Assembly: GCA_016930675.1 (NCBI GenBank)
Contig: JAFGGG010000039.1
Location: 1 to 61,731 of the forward strand
DNA length: 61,731 nt
Direction: 5' to 3'
From: Spirochaetales bacterium
GTDB taxonomy: Bacteria; Spirochaetota; Spirochaetia; SZUA-6; RPPD01
The position numbers and the translations under genes were made by a program. Under the pieces are notes generated by a model. It searched no databases and was not told the DNA's origin. It saw only the letters and a program-made list of their open reading frames with translations. Positions 16,289 to 25,237 of this stretch are shown here, piece by piece; positions within the stretch are counted from its first letter, which is position 1; the number at the start of each line of letters is the position of its first letter.

Positions 16289-16317
16289 AATATATAAGTT
16301 AAAGAAAAAATTGTAAA
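16289..16317 (-). promoter_or_regulatory. Sigma-70-type promoter of leader/ABC-F unit
   Basis: Minus-strand TTTACA (16317-16312), a 17-base spacer and TATATT (16294-16289). It starts just beyond the end of the CsgG/PEGA gene and reads into the leader ORF. Confidence 0.6.
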
Positions 16318-16333
16318 GAGAGCAGGCTTATAA

Positions 16334-17485
16334 CTATTTTACCCACATGTCTATGGATATATCATTCCTGGAAACCGTATAGGTAACATCACACCTGTTT
16401 TTACGGTAATAGGCAATTCTAAGCACTACATCTATCTTTCCTATTGTTTCGCTTACTTCGTTTTTATCATCCATAGCGCAGGAATTATGTACTGTGTAGC
16501 GTTTACCGTTATAGATAATCGCAGCATCAAGCACGGCCCGTGCTTCCGAAATGGCAAATTCAACTTCGACTTCCACAATGACCGCCTTCCCATCCCTGTC
16601 CACAAAGGAAACACTGTGCTGCTTTTTAAAGGGTTCGGTATAATTGTCATAGTCATGCACCAGTTGTTTGATTTCCTGCAAGGTCTCCGCAAAATAATAG
16701 ATACGGGCCTGCACCACGTGTCTCTTGCCCGGTTTAACCTGTATTATCTCCTGCCAGTCGTGAAAGGTTATTTCCGGCTGTTTAACAACTCCAAAACCGA
16801 TTAAATGCACGCGCAGAGTATGCTTGCCGGGGATAAGGTTTTCGATCTCATAGGGTTCGGTTGTCGTACCGGTGGTATAACCGACAAACTCATCATCCAG
16901 AAATATTTCTGCATGGATGAGATTACAATGCAGGGCGATGCTGCCGGGCTTTTCATCTTTTAAAGAGATAATGGAGCGCTCATGCTCTTGCGACTGCAGC
17001 GCCACCCCCCTGCCCGTCAAACGAAGAATAATCTGCTCGGCCATGGAGTGAATCATGTTTTCATCCGCTCCGCGTCCGGAAAAAGGAATTGTTTGGGAAC
17101 TTGCTACGTTGATCAACTGCAGCGAAACCATAACCTCGTCGCCCAGAAACACATACTGACCCTTTAACAGATAGTCGGCGCCCAGAAGCTTTCCCACGAC
17201 CACAGCCTTACTTTCATCTGTGAGGTCGCTTACAATCAACTCCTGTTCTTTAAGCACGCTTTCCAAAGCCGATCTATCGACAACTATCAAGCCTTCCGTA
17301 TGAGCCAAATCAAAAAGCAGAATACCGCCGATGATCCCTTCCAGATAATCGTAACGCGGATCCGTATTCATATTGTCAACAGAGATAAAGGCGATTTTTA
17401 CCTGAGTGCTGTCCGCAGACAGAGAACCCGCTGCCATTAGCAGCAGGAAAATCACACATAAATAAACACGACTGTTCTTTTTCAT
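16334..17485 (-). CDS. CsgG/FlgO-like exported protein with PEGA domain
   Basis: The start is set at ATG 17485, where the signal peptide begins (MKKNSRVYLCVIFLLLMAAG); the frame is open upstream but that part is not protein-like. The 383-residue product has a CsgG/FlgO-type domain at about 25-170 (KIAFISVDNM, VVDRSALESVLKEQ, LLGADYLLKGQYV), which in relatives binds peptidoglycan or forms secretion-channel parts. A PEGA domain follows at about 205-270 (IFLDDEFVGYTTGTT, IPGKHTLRVHLIGFG). The C-terminal 110 residues are unassigned. It likely acts in the periplasm or at the outer membrane. It is transcribed divergently from gluconokinase. Confidence 0.7.
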   Translation of the reverse strand: MKKNSRVYLCVIFLLLMAAGSLSADSTQVKIAFISVDNMNTDPRYDYLEGIIGGILLFDLAHTEGLIVVDRSALESVLKEQELIVSDLTDESKAVVVGKLLGADYLLKGQYVFLGDEVMVSLQLINVASSQTIPFSGRGADENMIHSMAEQIILRLTGRGVALQSQEHERSIISLKDEKPGSIALHCNLIHAEIFLDDEFVGYTTGTTTEPYEIENLIPGKHTLRVHLIGFGVVKQPEITFHDWQEIIQVKPGKRHVVQARIYYFAETLQEIKQLVHDYDNYTEPFKKQHSVSFVDRDGKAVIVEVEVEFAISEARAVLDAAIIYNGKRYTVHNSCAMDDKNEVSETIGKIDVVLRIAYYRKNRCDVTYTVSRNDISIDMWVK

Positions 17486-17583
17486 ATTTATATGGTAGGA
17501 TTTTTTATCACGTTTATCAAGACGAAAAAAGCCATAATCTATGGTACTGGCTTTTTTCGGTAGTGAACAATGGTGATTATAAC

Positions 17584-18090
17584 ATGATCTATCTGGTAAT
17601 GGGCGTGAGCGGCTGCGGCAAAACATATATCGGTTCTCTTTTAGCGGAAAAAATCGGGCTGCCCTTTTATGACGCGGACGATTTTCATTCCCCGGCAAAT
17701 ATAAAAAAAATGAAAGCCGGCATTCCGCTCAGCGACAAGGACCGCGAGCCCTGGCTTCGGGCCATCTCCGCTAATTTGACGGATTGGCAGAAACGGGGCG
17801 GCGCCGTACTCGCCTGTTCAGCGCTTAAACAAAAATACAGAATCCTGCTAACCAAAACGGCGGGCGGGAAAATGCATACGATATATTTAAAAGGCTCTTA
17901 TAACCTTATTCTTAAGCGAATGAAAAAACGGAAACACTCTTTTTTCAGCGCAGACCTCCTGGAAAGCCAGTTTGCGGTATTGGAAGAACCGGAGCATGCG
18001 TTAACCGTTTCCATAAGCCATACACCGCGGGATATCGTACATAAAATCATAGGCGAGCTTCAGAAGCTTGCAGACACAACTGCTACATGA
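17584..18090 (+). CDS. gntK: Gluconokinase, GntK type
   Basis: The 168-residue kinase phosphorylates D-gluconate to 6-phosphogluconate with ATP. It shows the family start MGVSGCGKT (P-loop), DADDFHSPANIKKM, GIPLSDKDREPWL and CSALKQKYR, all diagnostic of GntK-type shikimate-kinase-like enzymes. The start at ATG 17584 is preferred because it sits directly before the P-loop strand with GGTGAT upstream; a GTG at 17563 is in frame. Beta-glucuronidase follows 28 bases later, so the pair probably processes sugar acids released from glucuronylated polymers or glycosides. Confidence 0.9.
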   Translation: MIYLVMGVSGCGKTYIGSLLAEKIGLPFYDADDFHSPANIKKMKAGIPLSDKDREPWLRAISANLTDWQKRGGAVLACSALKQKYRILLTKTAGGKMHTIYLKGSYNLILKRMKKRKHSFFSADLLESQFAVLEEPEHALTVSISHTPRDIVHKIIGELQKLADTTAT

Positions 18091-18118
18091 AAAAGTTTAC
18101 CGTTTATAAGGAGGGAGT

Positions 18119-19903
18119 ATGTTGTATCCCAGATCAAGCCAAACCAGAGAAGTAAAAAATATTTCAGGTATTTGGAAATTTCAACCTGACCCCGGCAATC
18201 AGGGCCTGGATAAAAAATGGTTTGAAAAGGGTCTGCCCTCGCCGTGTTTTATGCCCGTTCCCTCCAGTTTTAACGATATTACTCAGGAGATAAAAATCAG
18301 AGATCATGCGGGATGGGTATGGTATGAATACGAAGATTATCTTCCCGCAGCCTGGAAAGAAAAAAATCTGTTCCTCCGCTTTAGCGCAGCTGCCCATAAA
18401 GCAAAGGTATACGTAAACGGAGAATATGTGGGCAACAATTTCAGTGGGTTTCTGCCGTTTGAATTCAAAGTGAATACATATGTCAAATGGGGCGGAGAAA
18501 ATAAAATCACTGTTGCTGTAAGCAATCTTCTGGATTGGGAAAATCTTCCTCCGGGCGAAATGCGGTTTCACAATGACGATATGCATCCGCAGCAGGACAA
18601 AACCCTGCACTATGCATTTGATTTTTTTAACTACGCGGGGATTCACAGACCGGTATACTGGGTGGCCGTACCTAAAGACTATATTCAGGGTATTGAACTT
18701 GCCCTTGATTACCGTCAAAAAAAATCCATAGCGGAGTATGATGTAAACGTTTTCGGTCAAGCTGATTGCAGTACCGTGCTCTATACACGAAAAGGCGAAA
18801 AGATTTGTCACCTGTCGGGAAATAAAGCGCGGATGGAACTCCCCGACCTTACTCCCTGGCAGCCCGGCGCTCCACACCTTTATACCATGGAATTTTCACT
18901 TAGCAAGAACGGTTCCCTCATAGACTGTTACCGGCTTCCCGTGGGCTTCAGATCCGTGCATATAGAAGACAGCCGGCTCCTTATAAACGGCAGGCCATTC
19001 TATTTTAAGGGTTTCGGCAAACATGAGGATATGGATATCCGGGGCAGAGCCTTTGACGAAGCGGTGATTATAAAAGACTTTAATCTGTTAAACTGGATCG
19101 GCGCCAACTCCTTTCGCACTTCTCATTATCCGTACAGCGAAGAGACACTGATGCTGGCCGACGAATACGGTATCGCGGTTATCGACGAGTGTCCGGCGGT
19201 CGGTCTGGTTGACTGGCAGCGTTACGGCCAGGATGATGTTATTTTCACAGAGGATAAGGCGGGCAGTAAGCTTTTAGCCCATCATAAACAGGTGCTGGAG
19301 CTGCTTGTGGCCAGGGACAGACACCATCCCAGTGTGGTACTCTGGTCCGCAGCCAATGAGGCAGCAACGTATGAAAAAAATGCCGAATCATATTTTAAAG
19401 AAATCAGCAGTCATCTGCGCACCCTCGATCCCACACGGCCCCTCATGATCGTTGAGAATTCACAGCATAATAATTCCAAAGCTGCCCGGTTTTTTGATGT
19501 CATCGGAATAAACCGCTATTACAGCTGGTATACCGATCCGGGAAGACTCGACGTGATTTCATTTCAGTTGGAAAAAGATTTAAAAGACTGGCATAACACC
19601 TTTAAAAAGCCCCTTCTGGTAACCGAGTTCGGTGCCGATGCTCTGGCCGGACTGCACGCCGATCCGCCGCTTATGTTTTCGGAGGAGTATCAGGCGCGTA
19701 TGATAGAAGAATTCCAAAAGGTAGTCGACACCCTCCCCTTTGTTATCGGAGAGCACATCTGGAACTTCGCGGATTTTATGACCCCTCAGGAGGTGCGGCG
19801 AGTAATCGGCAACCGCAAAGGTGTCTTTACCCGACAACGTCAGCCCAAACTGGCGGCTCATCTGCTGAAAAAACGGTGGCAGGTTAAACCGTCATTTATA
19901 TAA
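18119..19903 (+). CDS. uidA: Beta-glucuronidase, GH2 family
   Basis: The 594-residue protein has the full GH2 architecture: an N-terminal jelly roll (about 10-180, with YVNGEYVG), an immunoglobulin-like domain (about 180-275) and a TIM barrel. The acid/base is E414 in WSAANEA and the nucleophile is E503 in VTEFGAD. The late motif NRKGVFTRQRQPK contains the Asn-x-Lys pair that contacts the glucuronate carboxylate in true beta-glucuronidases. No signal peptide is present, so it is cytoplasmic. The ribosome site is GGAGGG. It is cotranscribed with gluconokinase, which fits a small uronic/aldonic acid operon. Confidence 0.92.
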   Translation: MLYPRSSQTREVKNISGIWKFQPDPGNQGLDKKWFEKGLPSPCFMPVPSSFNDITQEIKIRDHAGWVWYEYEDYLPAAWKEKNLFLRFSAAAHKAKVYVNGEYVGNNFSGFLPFEFKVNTYVKWGGENKITVAVSNLLDWENLPPGEMRFHNDDMHPQQDKTLHYAFDFFNYAGIHRPVYWVAVPKDYIQGIELALDYRQKKSIAEYDVNVFGQADCSTVLYTRKGEKICHLSGNKARMELPDLTPWQPGAPHLYTMEFSLSKNGSLIDCYRLPVGFRSVHIEDSRLLINGRPFYFKGFGKHEDMDIRGRAFDEAVIIKDFNLLNWIGANSFRTSHYPYSEETLMLADEYGIAVIDECPAVGLVDWQRYGQDDVIFTEDKAGSKLLAHHKQVLELLVARDRHHPSVVLWSAANEAATYEKNAESYFKEISSHLRTLDPTRPLMIVENSQHNNSKAARFFDVIGINRYYSWYTDPGRLDVISFQLEKDLKDWHNTFKKPLLVTEFGADALAGLHADPPLMFSEEYQARMIEEFQKVVDTLPFVIGEHIWNFADFMTPQEVRRVIGNRKGVFTRQRQPKLAAHLLKKRWQVKPSFI

Positions 19904-19984
19904 CAATACTTAACAGATTTTATTCGGATTTTAACAGCATTACATAATCGGATTCTATTTATTTAACAAATCTTAAATTTCTGC

Positions 19985-20013
19985 TTGACAATTAACTCAT
20001 TAGCCCTTAAAAA
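19985..20013 (+). promoter_or_regulatory. Sigma-70-type promoter of the hydrogenase operon
   Basis: TTGACA (19985-19990), a 17-base spacer and TAAAAA (20008-20013) lie 33 bases upstream of the first operon gene, which has GGAGG at 20034. Confidence 0.6.
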
Positions 20014-20045
20014 CAAAATAGACTTCCCTCAATGGAGGGGAAAAT

Positions 20046-21071
20046 ATGTATTACCTGCCTGAACAGAACTTACACATAGTACTCGGAAATTTACAAGAAA
20101 GCTATAATGTCTATATACCCGAAAAAAAGAACAATACTCTCTATTACACACTTTTCAGTTCAAAACATAATTCCTATTCCATAGATGAAGTGCGGGCCTG
20201 CGAACCTTTAAAGGCCTTCTTTTTTAAGGCAAGAGAAAAGGTTGCTGAAAACTATAAGCCCGCCGCTTCACATATGAACACCAAGCCCCTCTGTATCGTG
20301 GGCGCCAAAGCGTGTGATCTGAAAGGTTTTAAAGTGCAGGATTACGTATTCCTGACCGATGAATTTTCAGATCCGTTTTACAGAAGCATGAGAGAAGAAA
20401 ACCTTATTATTTCAGCGGACTGTTCCACAGCCCTTGATACCTGCTTCTGTATGGCCTTGGGATTAAAGCCTTATCCGGAAAAAGATTATGATCTTAATCT
20501 CTCTATGCTTGAGAAAGGCTGTCTGGTTGAAATAGGCTCGGAAAAAGGTGAAACAGTCGTAAAAAACAATAAAGCTCTGTTTCAAGAGGTAACACAAGCG
20601 CACAAACAGCAGAAAATCAAAATAAGAGACCGCGTACAAAAACACGTGCAGCTTAATATAAAAAACCACAAAATCCCCAAGGAGAGCTCATTAAAAAATC
20701 GCATTAAAAAGAACTATAAAGGCGCCTTCTGGAAGCCGGAAGCCGAAACCTGTGTCGAGTGCGGAGCATGCAACACGATCTGTCCTACTTGTCATTGTTT
20801 TCTGCTGTACGATCAGGGGGATGCCAAAAAAATGGCCCGCTTGAGGGTGTGGGACTCCTGTATGATTAAGGATTTCGCCAGAGTGGCGGGAGGAGCCAAT
20901 CCGCGTCCCGAACTCTGGATGCGTCTGCGCAATCGGTTTGAAAAGAAGTTCGACTTTTTCCCGGAAGTATTGGGCATTAACGCCTGTACAGGCTGCGGCC
21001 GCTGTATCACTGCCTGTCCGGCTAAGATAGATATTAGAAAGGTACTGGGGAGGCTCACGGGAAATGCATAA
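20046..21071 (+). CDS. Fe-S electron-transfer subunit, sulfhydrogenase beta / AsrA-like
   Basis: The 341-residue protein resembles HydB of cytoplasmic sulfhydrogenases and AsrA of anaerobic sulfite reductase. The N-terminal 230 residues contain IVGAKACDLKGF and ADCSTALDTCFC. The C-terminal third has two [4Fe-4S] motifs, CVECGACNTICPTCHC and CTGCGRCITACPAKID. In relatives it carries electrons between the flavoprotein partner and the hydrogenase. It is the first gene of the hydrogenase operon and overlaps the flavoprotein gene by eight bases. Finding it with a group 4 rather than a group 3 hydrogenase is unusual. Confidence 0.85.
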   Translation: MYYLPEQNLHIVLGNLQESYNVYIPEKKNNTLYYTLFSSKHNSYSIDEVRACEPLKAFFFKAREKVAENYKPAASHMNTKPLCIVGAKACDLKGFKVQDYVFLTDEFSDPFYRSMREENLIISADCSTALDTCFCMALGLKPYPEKDYDLNLSMLEKGCLVEIGSEKGETVVKNNKALFQEVTQAHKQQKIKIRDRVQKHVQLNIKNHKIPKESSLKNRIKKNYKGAFWKPEAETCVECGACNTICPTCHCFLLYDQGDAKKMARLRVWDSCMIKDFARVAGGANPRPELWMRLRNRFEKKFDFFPEVLGINACTGCGRCITACPAKIDIRKVLGRLTGNA

Positions 21072-21894
21072 TATCTTGAATCCCTATGCGGTTATTAAAA
21101 CCAAGGTAGTCCAGGTCATAACAGAAACCCCGACCATTAAAACCCTGTGTTTGAGACCGGAAATTCCTTTCTCATTTAAGACAGGACAGTTCATTGAACT
21201 CACCGTGCCGGGTATAGGTGAAGCTCCTTTTACGCCGTCATCCGATCCGGCCCGGCATGATGAAATCGAAGTTACCATCATGCGGGTGGGAAGGGTAACC
21301 GAAAAGATCCACCAGCTTAAAAAAAATGACGCCGTGGGCATAAGAGGACCCTTCGGTTCGGGATATCCCCTAGAGCTCTTTAAAGGCAATGAAGTAGTAG
21401 TAGTGGGAGGCGGCTGCGGATTTGCTCCGGTGCGCAGTCTGATGTACAGCCTTTTCGCCATCAGCAGTGAATTGAAAAAGCTGGTGTTCAGAGGCGGGTG
21501 CAAAAATCCTCATGAGTTTTTATATAAACAGGAACTCATCGGTTGGACGAAGCAAAAGGGACTGGATGTGAGACTTACGGTCGACAAAGTTGAAAAAAAG
21601 GGAGATTGGAACTATGATGTAGGCCTGGTTACCACCATCCTTGACGACTTGAAGGTCGATAAGAGTAAAGCCTTTGCCATTATCTGCGGACCGCCCATCA
21701 TGATGAAGTTCTGTACCAAAAAATTTTTGGAACTGAAGTTTAAGGAAAAAAATCTGTATCTTTCCATGGAGAAAAATATGTCCTGCGGTATCGGCAAGTG
21801 CGGACACTGCAGAATCGGCAGATATTACGCCTGCAAAGACGGGCCTGTGTTTCGCTACGATACCATAAAGAACAATGAAGATATCTGGGAGTAA
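21064..21894 (+). CDS. FAD/NAD(P)H-binding reductase subunit, HydG/AsrB-like
   Basis: The 276-residue protein is a ferredoxin-reductase-type flavoprotein. It has an FAD-binding barrel (about 10-105, with GPFGSGYPLE), a nucleotide-binding domain (VVVGGGCGFAPVRSL, ICGPPIMM) and a C-terminal [2Fe-2S] motif, CGIGKCGHCRIGRYYAC. This is the gamma subunit layout of sulfhydrogenases (HydG), PyrK and AsrB. It should oxidise or reduce NAD(P)H and pass electrons to the Fe-S partner encoded just upstream. NADH versus NADPH preference is not readable here. Confidence 0.88.
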   Translation: MHNILNPYAVIKTKVVQVITETPTIKTLCLRPEIPFSFKTGQFIELTVPGIGEAPFTPSSDPARHDEIEVTIMRVGRVTEKIHQLKKNDAVGIRGPFGSGYPLELFKGNEVVVVGGGCGFAPVRSLMYSLFAISSELKKLVFRGGCKNPHEFLYKQELIGWTKQKGLDVRLTVDKVEKKGDWNYDVGLVTTILDDLKVDKSKAFAIICGPPIMMKFCTKKFLELKFKEKNLYLSMEKNMSCGIGKCGHCRIGRYYACKDGPVFRYDTIKNNEDIWE

Positions 21895-21902
21895 CGAATA
21901 TT

Positions 21903-22460
21903 ATGTTTACCAGTGCTGAACAGTTTCATCACGCAAAGCTCAATCAAAATCCCAAAGCAGACAATAAACAGAGGCTTTATATCGATCTGGATGTATGCGC
22001 GAGCGGCGAGTGCCCGGGCTGCAACCTAAAATGCAGTTATTTTTACCACGAAGACAATAACGGCATTTACTCTGTGGCCGAGCTGGCAACTTTTGTTTTG
22101 GTCTGCCGTAAATGTGAAGAACCGCACTGCGTAAACGCCTGTCCGGTTGACGCCCTTGAACAGCAGAAGGATAAAGGAAAAATTCTGGTACGCCACGCTA
22201 TGCGCTGTATCAGCTGCAAGTCCTGCTCGCACGCCTGTCCCTACGGCACGATCTATCCTGAAAACCTGCCGTTTCTAGTCCACAACTGTGATTTCTGTCT
22301 TGATCGCAGAGACAAAAATAATGAACCGCTGTGCATAGCGTCCTGCCCGTTAGGGGCATTGAAACTGGTCGCGGGCAACAAAGAACTGGACGAGAACACC
22401 TTTTTAGTAGGTGATAATATTATAGTACACTCAACACACTGGCAGTATGAGAAAGCATAG
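21903..22460 (+). CDS. HycB/CooF-like ferredoxin subunit with four Cys clusters
   Basis: This 185-residue polyferredoxin has four Cys groups: CPGCNLKC near the start, CRKCEEPHCVNACP, CISCKSCSHACPYG and CDFC...CIASCP. The spacing is typical of HycB/DmsB-type electron-transfer subunits with several [4Fe-4S] clusters. It begins nine bases after the flavoprotein gene. It probably wires the HydB/HydG module to the hydrogenase small subunit or accepts electrons from ferredoxin. It has no signal or membrane segment, so it lies on the cytoplasmic side. Confidence 0.85.
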   Translation: MFTSAEQFHHAKLNQNPKADNKQRLYIDLDVCASGECPGCNLKCSYFYHEDNNGIYSVAELATFVLVCRKCEEPHCVNACPVDALEQQKDKGKILVRHAMRCISCKSCSHACPYGTIYPENLPFLVHNCDFCLDRRDKNNEPLCIASCPLGALKLVAGNKELDENTFLVGDNIIVHSTHWQYEKA

Positions 22461-22488
22461 TATACAACAATAAGTAAGGAATGCAAGT

Positions 22489-22911
22489 ATGGGTATTACC
22501 ACAAAAGCACTGTTAAAATCATTATGGGTGTTTCATCTCTCTACAGGAAGCTGCAACAACTGTGATATCGAAGTTTTGGACTGTCTTACTCCGCGTTTCG
22601 ATATTGAACGTTTCGGCATGAAGCTTGTGGGAAGTATCCGCCACGCGGATGTACTTTTGGTTACAGGTTCCTGTAACAGAAAATCTGCCGAAAGATTGAT
22701 CAGTCTTTATAAAGAAGCCCCCCAACCATGTCTTGTTGTCGCCATCGGCGAGTGCTCCATGTCCCGCGGTATCTTCATGCCCAGCTACAACTGTCCCAGA
22801 CCGCTCGATTCACTTGTGCCTGTCAGTGCTTACATACCGGGTTGTCCGCCCAAACCTGAAGCAATTATCTCAGGCGTGGTAAAACTCATCCAAAAGGTGA
22901 AGGGAAAATAA
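22489..22911 (+). CDS. [NiFe]-hydrogenase small subunit (NuoB/MbhJ type)
   Basis: The 140-residue subunit is the short NuoB-like form typical of group 4 hydrogenases. It carries the proximal [4Fe-4S] ligands in GSCNNCD, with the later Cys in GECSM and PGCPPKPE. It sits between the polyferredoxin and the NuoC-like gene and overlaps the latter by one base. It passes electrons directly to the NiFe site in the large subunit. Confidence 0.93.
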   Translation: MGITTKALLKSLWVFHLSTGSCNNCDIEVLDCLTPRFDIERFGMKLVGSIRHADVLLVTGSCNRKSAERLISLYKEAPQPCLVVAIGECSMSRGIFMPSYNCPRPLDSLVPVSAYIPGCPPKPEAIISGVVKLIQKVKGK

Positions 22912-23387
22912 TGAAACGCAAACAGGTATTACAGGATCTGACTACCCGCTTTAAGCAGGATATCCTGGATGTTTTTGATAAAACCAAAAATAGAGTCTAT
23001 ATAGAAATCCGGCCCGAGGCAATTATTCCTATAAGTGGTTATATCTTTAAGGATCTCGGAGCGCGTTTTAATATCGCGTCCGGAGTGGATACGCGAGAGT
23101 GTATAGAAATACTCTATCATTTTACGATTGAAGAGATAAATCTGCTGATTTCGCTGCGCGTAAAACTGGATCGGGCTAAACCGGTCATTGAATCGTTAAC
23201 TCCCGTCGGCGAGGCGTTCAACTGGATTGAGCGGGAGATGCACGAGCTGCTCGGCATTCGGTTTAAAGGTCATCCCGAGCTCAAGCGGCTGCTGCTGCCC
23301 GACAACTGGCCTAAGGGAGTTTATCCTTTACGCGCCGATTACAAGGAATGGGACAAAACTGCAATCCGCGACAGAGGTGTAAAATGA
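22911..23387 (+). CDS. Hydrogenase NuoC/MbhK-type subunit
   Basis: The 158-residue protein has the NuoC 30-kDa signature near its end (EREMHELLGIRFKGHPELKRLLLPDNWP). It is a structural subunit without cofactors that packs against the large subunit. The stop overlaps the large-subunit start as ATGA. Confidence 0.93.
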   Translation: MKRKQVLQDLTTRFKQDILDVFDKTKNRVYIEIRPEAIIPISGYIFKDLGARFNIASGVDTRECIEILYHFTIEEINLLISLRVKLDRAKPVIESLTPVGEAFNWIEREMHELLGIRFKGHPELKRLLLPDNWPKGVYPLRADYKEWDKTAIRDRGVK

Positions 23388-24604
23388 AGAAGACTATTAT
23401 TCCCATCGGCCCCTACCACCCCTTGCAGGAAGAACCCGAATTCTTCATGCTCACCGTGGAAGGTGAGACGGTAGTGGACGTGGACGTGCAGATCGGCTAC
23501 AACCACCGGGGTATAGAAAAACTTTCCGAATTGAAATCATTTGATCAATCCACCTTTGTTATCGAAAGAATCTGCGGCATCTGTTCCACCAGTCATCCGT
23601 TTGCCTATACACGGGCGGTTGAAGATATCGAGGGCGTGGAAGTACCCATGCGCGCCAAATATATCCGTACCATTATAGCGGAGGGCGAAAGAATCCATTC
23701 CCACCTGCTCTGGCTGGGTTTGGCCGGCCATTTTTTAGGTTATAATACCGTGTACATGTGGGTGTGGAAACTGCGCGAAGAAATCCTGGATGTGATGGAG
23801 ATCATATCGGGCAACCGCAACAACTACGCCATGTTCAAACCCGGCGGAGTGCGCCGCGACATCAATCCTGAAGACATTCCTCTTATCATGAAAAAATTAG
23901 ATAAGATCGTCCCCACCTTAAAAATGCTCTTCAAAGCAGTACGTGACGATCCTGTGATTCATGCCCGCACCAAGGGTATCGGAGTACTTACCAAGGAAGC
24001 CTCCATTAATTTCGGTGCTCTGGGTCCAACATCCCGCGCTTCGGGAGTGGCCAGGGATGTGAGGAAGGATACGGTCTACGGAGCATACCATGAAATGGAT
24101 TGGGACATGATCGTAACGAACAACGGCGATGTATTCGATAAGGTTGTGGTACGTATATTGGAAATGTTTGAATCCGTCAAAATCATCAAATACTGCCTCC
24201 TGCATCTTCCCGACGGCGAGATCGATCTGAAAATTAAAAATATCCCTCCGGGCGAAGGAATCGGAACCCATGAAGCGCCAAGAGGAGAAACATTTCACTA
24301 CGTAAGAAGCGACGGCAGCAACAGTCCGGTACGCCATAAGGTGAGAGCGCCCACATTCATGAATTTGCCCACGTACAAAGCGACAATAAAAGGAGAGAAG
24401 ATCGCGGATGCCTCCATCATCCTGGCCGCCATAGATCCCTGTTACTGCTGTACGGAACGGATGTCAATCCGCGATACCAAAGGGGAAAGACTTTTTAACG
24501 GTAAAGAGTTAATTAGACTTTCGCAAATCAAGACCCAAACGTTAAAACAAAAGCTTGGAGTAAAAGAAACATCACTTGAAAAACTTGTACAGGGAAAGCC
24601 ATGA
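23384..24604 (+). CDS. [NiFe]-hydrogenase large subunit, group 4
   Basis: The 406-residue subunit starts at ATG 23384, coupled to the preceding stop. It keeps both metal-binding pairs: C64/C67 in ERICGICSTSH and C353/C356 in DPCYCC. NuoD of complex I lacks these, so this is a real hydrogenase. It catalyses reversible H2 formation on the cytoplasmic side. After DPCYCCTER about 47 residues remain, a C-terminal extension of the kind removed by a maturation endopeptidase. A matching HycI-type protease is encoded at the operon end (32478-32945). The next gene overlaps by four bases. Confidence 0.95.
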   Translation: MKKTIIPIGPYHPLQEEPEFFMLTVEGETVVDVDVQIGYNHRGIEKLSELKSFDQSTFVIERICGICSTSHPFAYTRAVEDIEGVEVPMRAKYIRTIIAEGERIHSHLLWLGLAGHFLGYNTVYMWVWKLREEILDVMEIISGNRNNYAMFKPGGVRRDINPEDIPLIMKKLDKIVPTLKMLFKAVRDDPVIHARTKGIGVLTKEASINFGALGPTSRASGVARDVRKDTVYGAYHEMDWDMIVTNNGDVFDKVVVRILEMFESVKIIKYCLLHLPDGEIDLKIKNIPPGEGIGTHEAPRGETFHYVRSDGSNSPVRHKVRAPTFMNLPTYKATIKGEKIADASIILAAIDPCYCCTERMSIRDTKGERLFNGKELIRLSQIKTQTLKQKLGVKETSLEKLVQGKP

Positions 24605-25227
24605 AACTACCTAAAATAAGAGAACTGATCGAAGCAATAAAAGCACTTATCGTAGGGCCCTATACTTCCAAATTTCCCAAAAAACCTCATACTCCATATA
24701 AAAGTTTCAGAGGACAACCAAAATTCAACGAGGACTACTGTGTGGGCTGTCTTGCCTGCGAACAGGTATGCCCGGCCAAGGCTATCGACCACAAAGATAT
24801 TAAGAACGGTAAAACCGCCAAAAGAATTATTTACCATTATACCGATACCTGCATTTTCTGCGGTGAATGTGAAGCCGCCTGCATTGCGGAGCACAAGGGT
24901 ATAAAACTTACAAACGAATGGGACCTGGCCTTTTTCGACAGAAGCAAGGCCTTTGAAACCATCGAGCGGGAGCTTGTACTCTGTGAAATCTGCGGCAGTA
25001 TAATTGCACCAAAAAAACACATCCTGTGGATCGTGGAAAAAATAGGAGAGCTCAGTTTTTCCAATCCCACACTGTATCAGACGCGTCTGAAGGAATTGGG
25101 ACTCGCGGATGACAATCTTATCGCTTCCATAAAAGAAAACGCAAGAGACGACAGGATAAAAACACTGTGTGCCCACTGCCGCAGGCAGACCACATTAACC
25201 ACCAAAAACAGTAAGACGGGAGGATAA
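24601..25227 (+). CDS. NuoI/MbhN-type ferredoxin subunit with extra CxxC pairs
   Basis: The 208-residue subunit has two [4Fe-4S] motifs, CVGCLACEQVCPAK and CIFCGECEAACIAE. The second has Ile-Ala in place of the usual Pro after the last Cys. It is longer than normal NuoI: a C-terminal half carries CEICG and CAHCRRQ, two further CxxC pairs that could bind zinc or another iron centre. It links the cytoplasmic electron input to the small subunit and docks on the NuoH-like membrane anchor. Confidence 0.9.
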   Translation: MKLPKIRELIEAIKALIVGPYTSKFPKKPHTPYKSFRGQPKFNEDYCVGCLACEQVCPAKAIDHKDIKNGKTAKRIIYHYTDTCIFCGECEAACIAEHKGIKLTNEWDLAFFDRSKAFETIERELVLCEICGSIIAPKKHILWIVEKIGELSFSNPTLYQTRLKELGLADDNLIASIKENARDDRIKTLCAHCRRQTTLTTKNSKTGG

Positions 25228-25237
25228 AGCAAGCGAT

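Noticed and set aside
16334..17698. N-terminal extension of the CsgG/PEGA protein up to 17698
   Set aside because: The first 71 codons are antisense to the gluconokinase start, rich in Arg/Cys/His and not conserved-looking; a signal peptide begins at 17485.
23384..24604. Large subunit as NuoD of respiratory complex I
   Set aside because: Both CxxC pairs that bind the NiFe centre are present and a matching maturation protease gene follows, so it is a hydrogenase.
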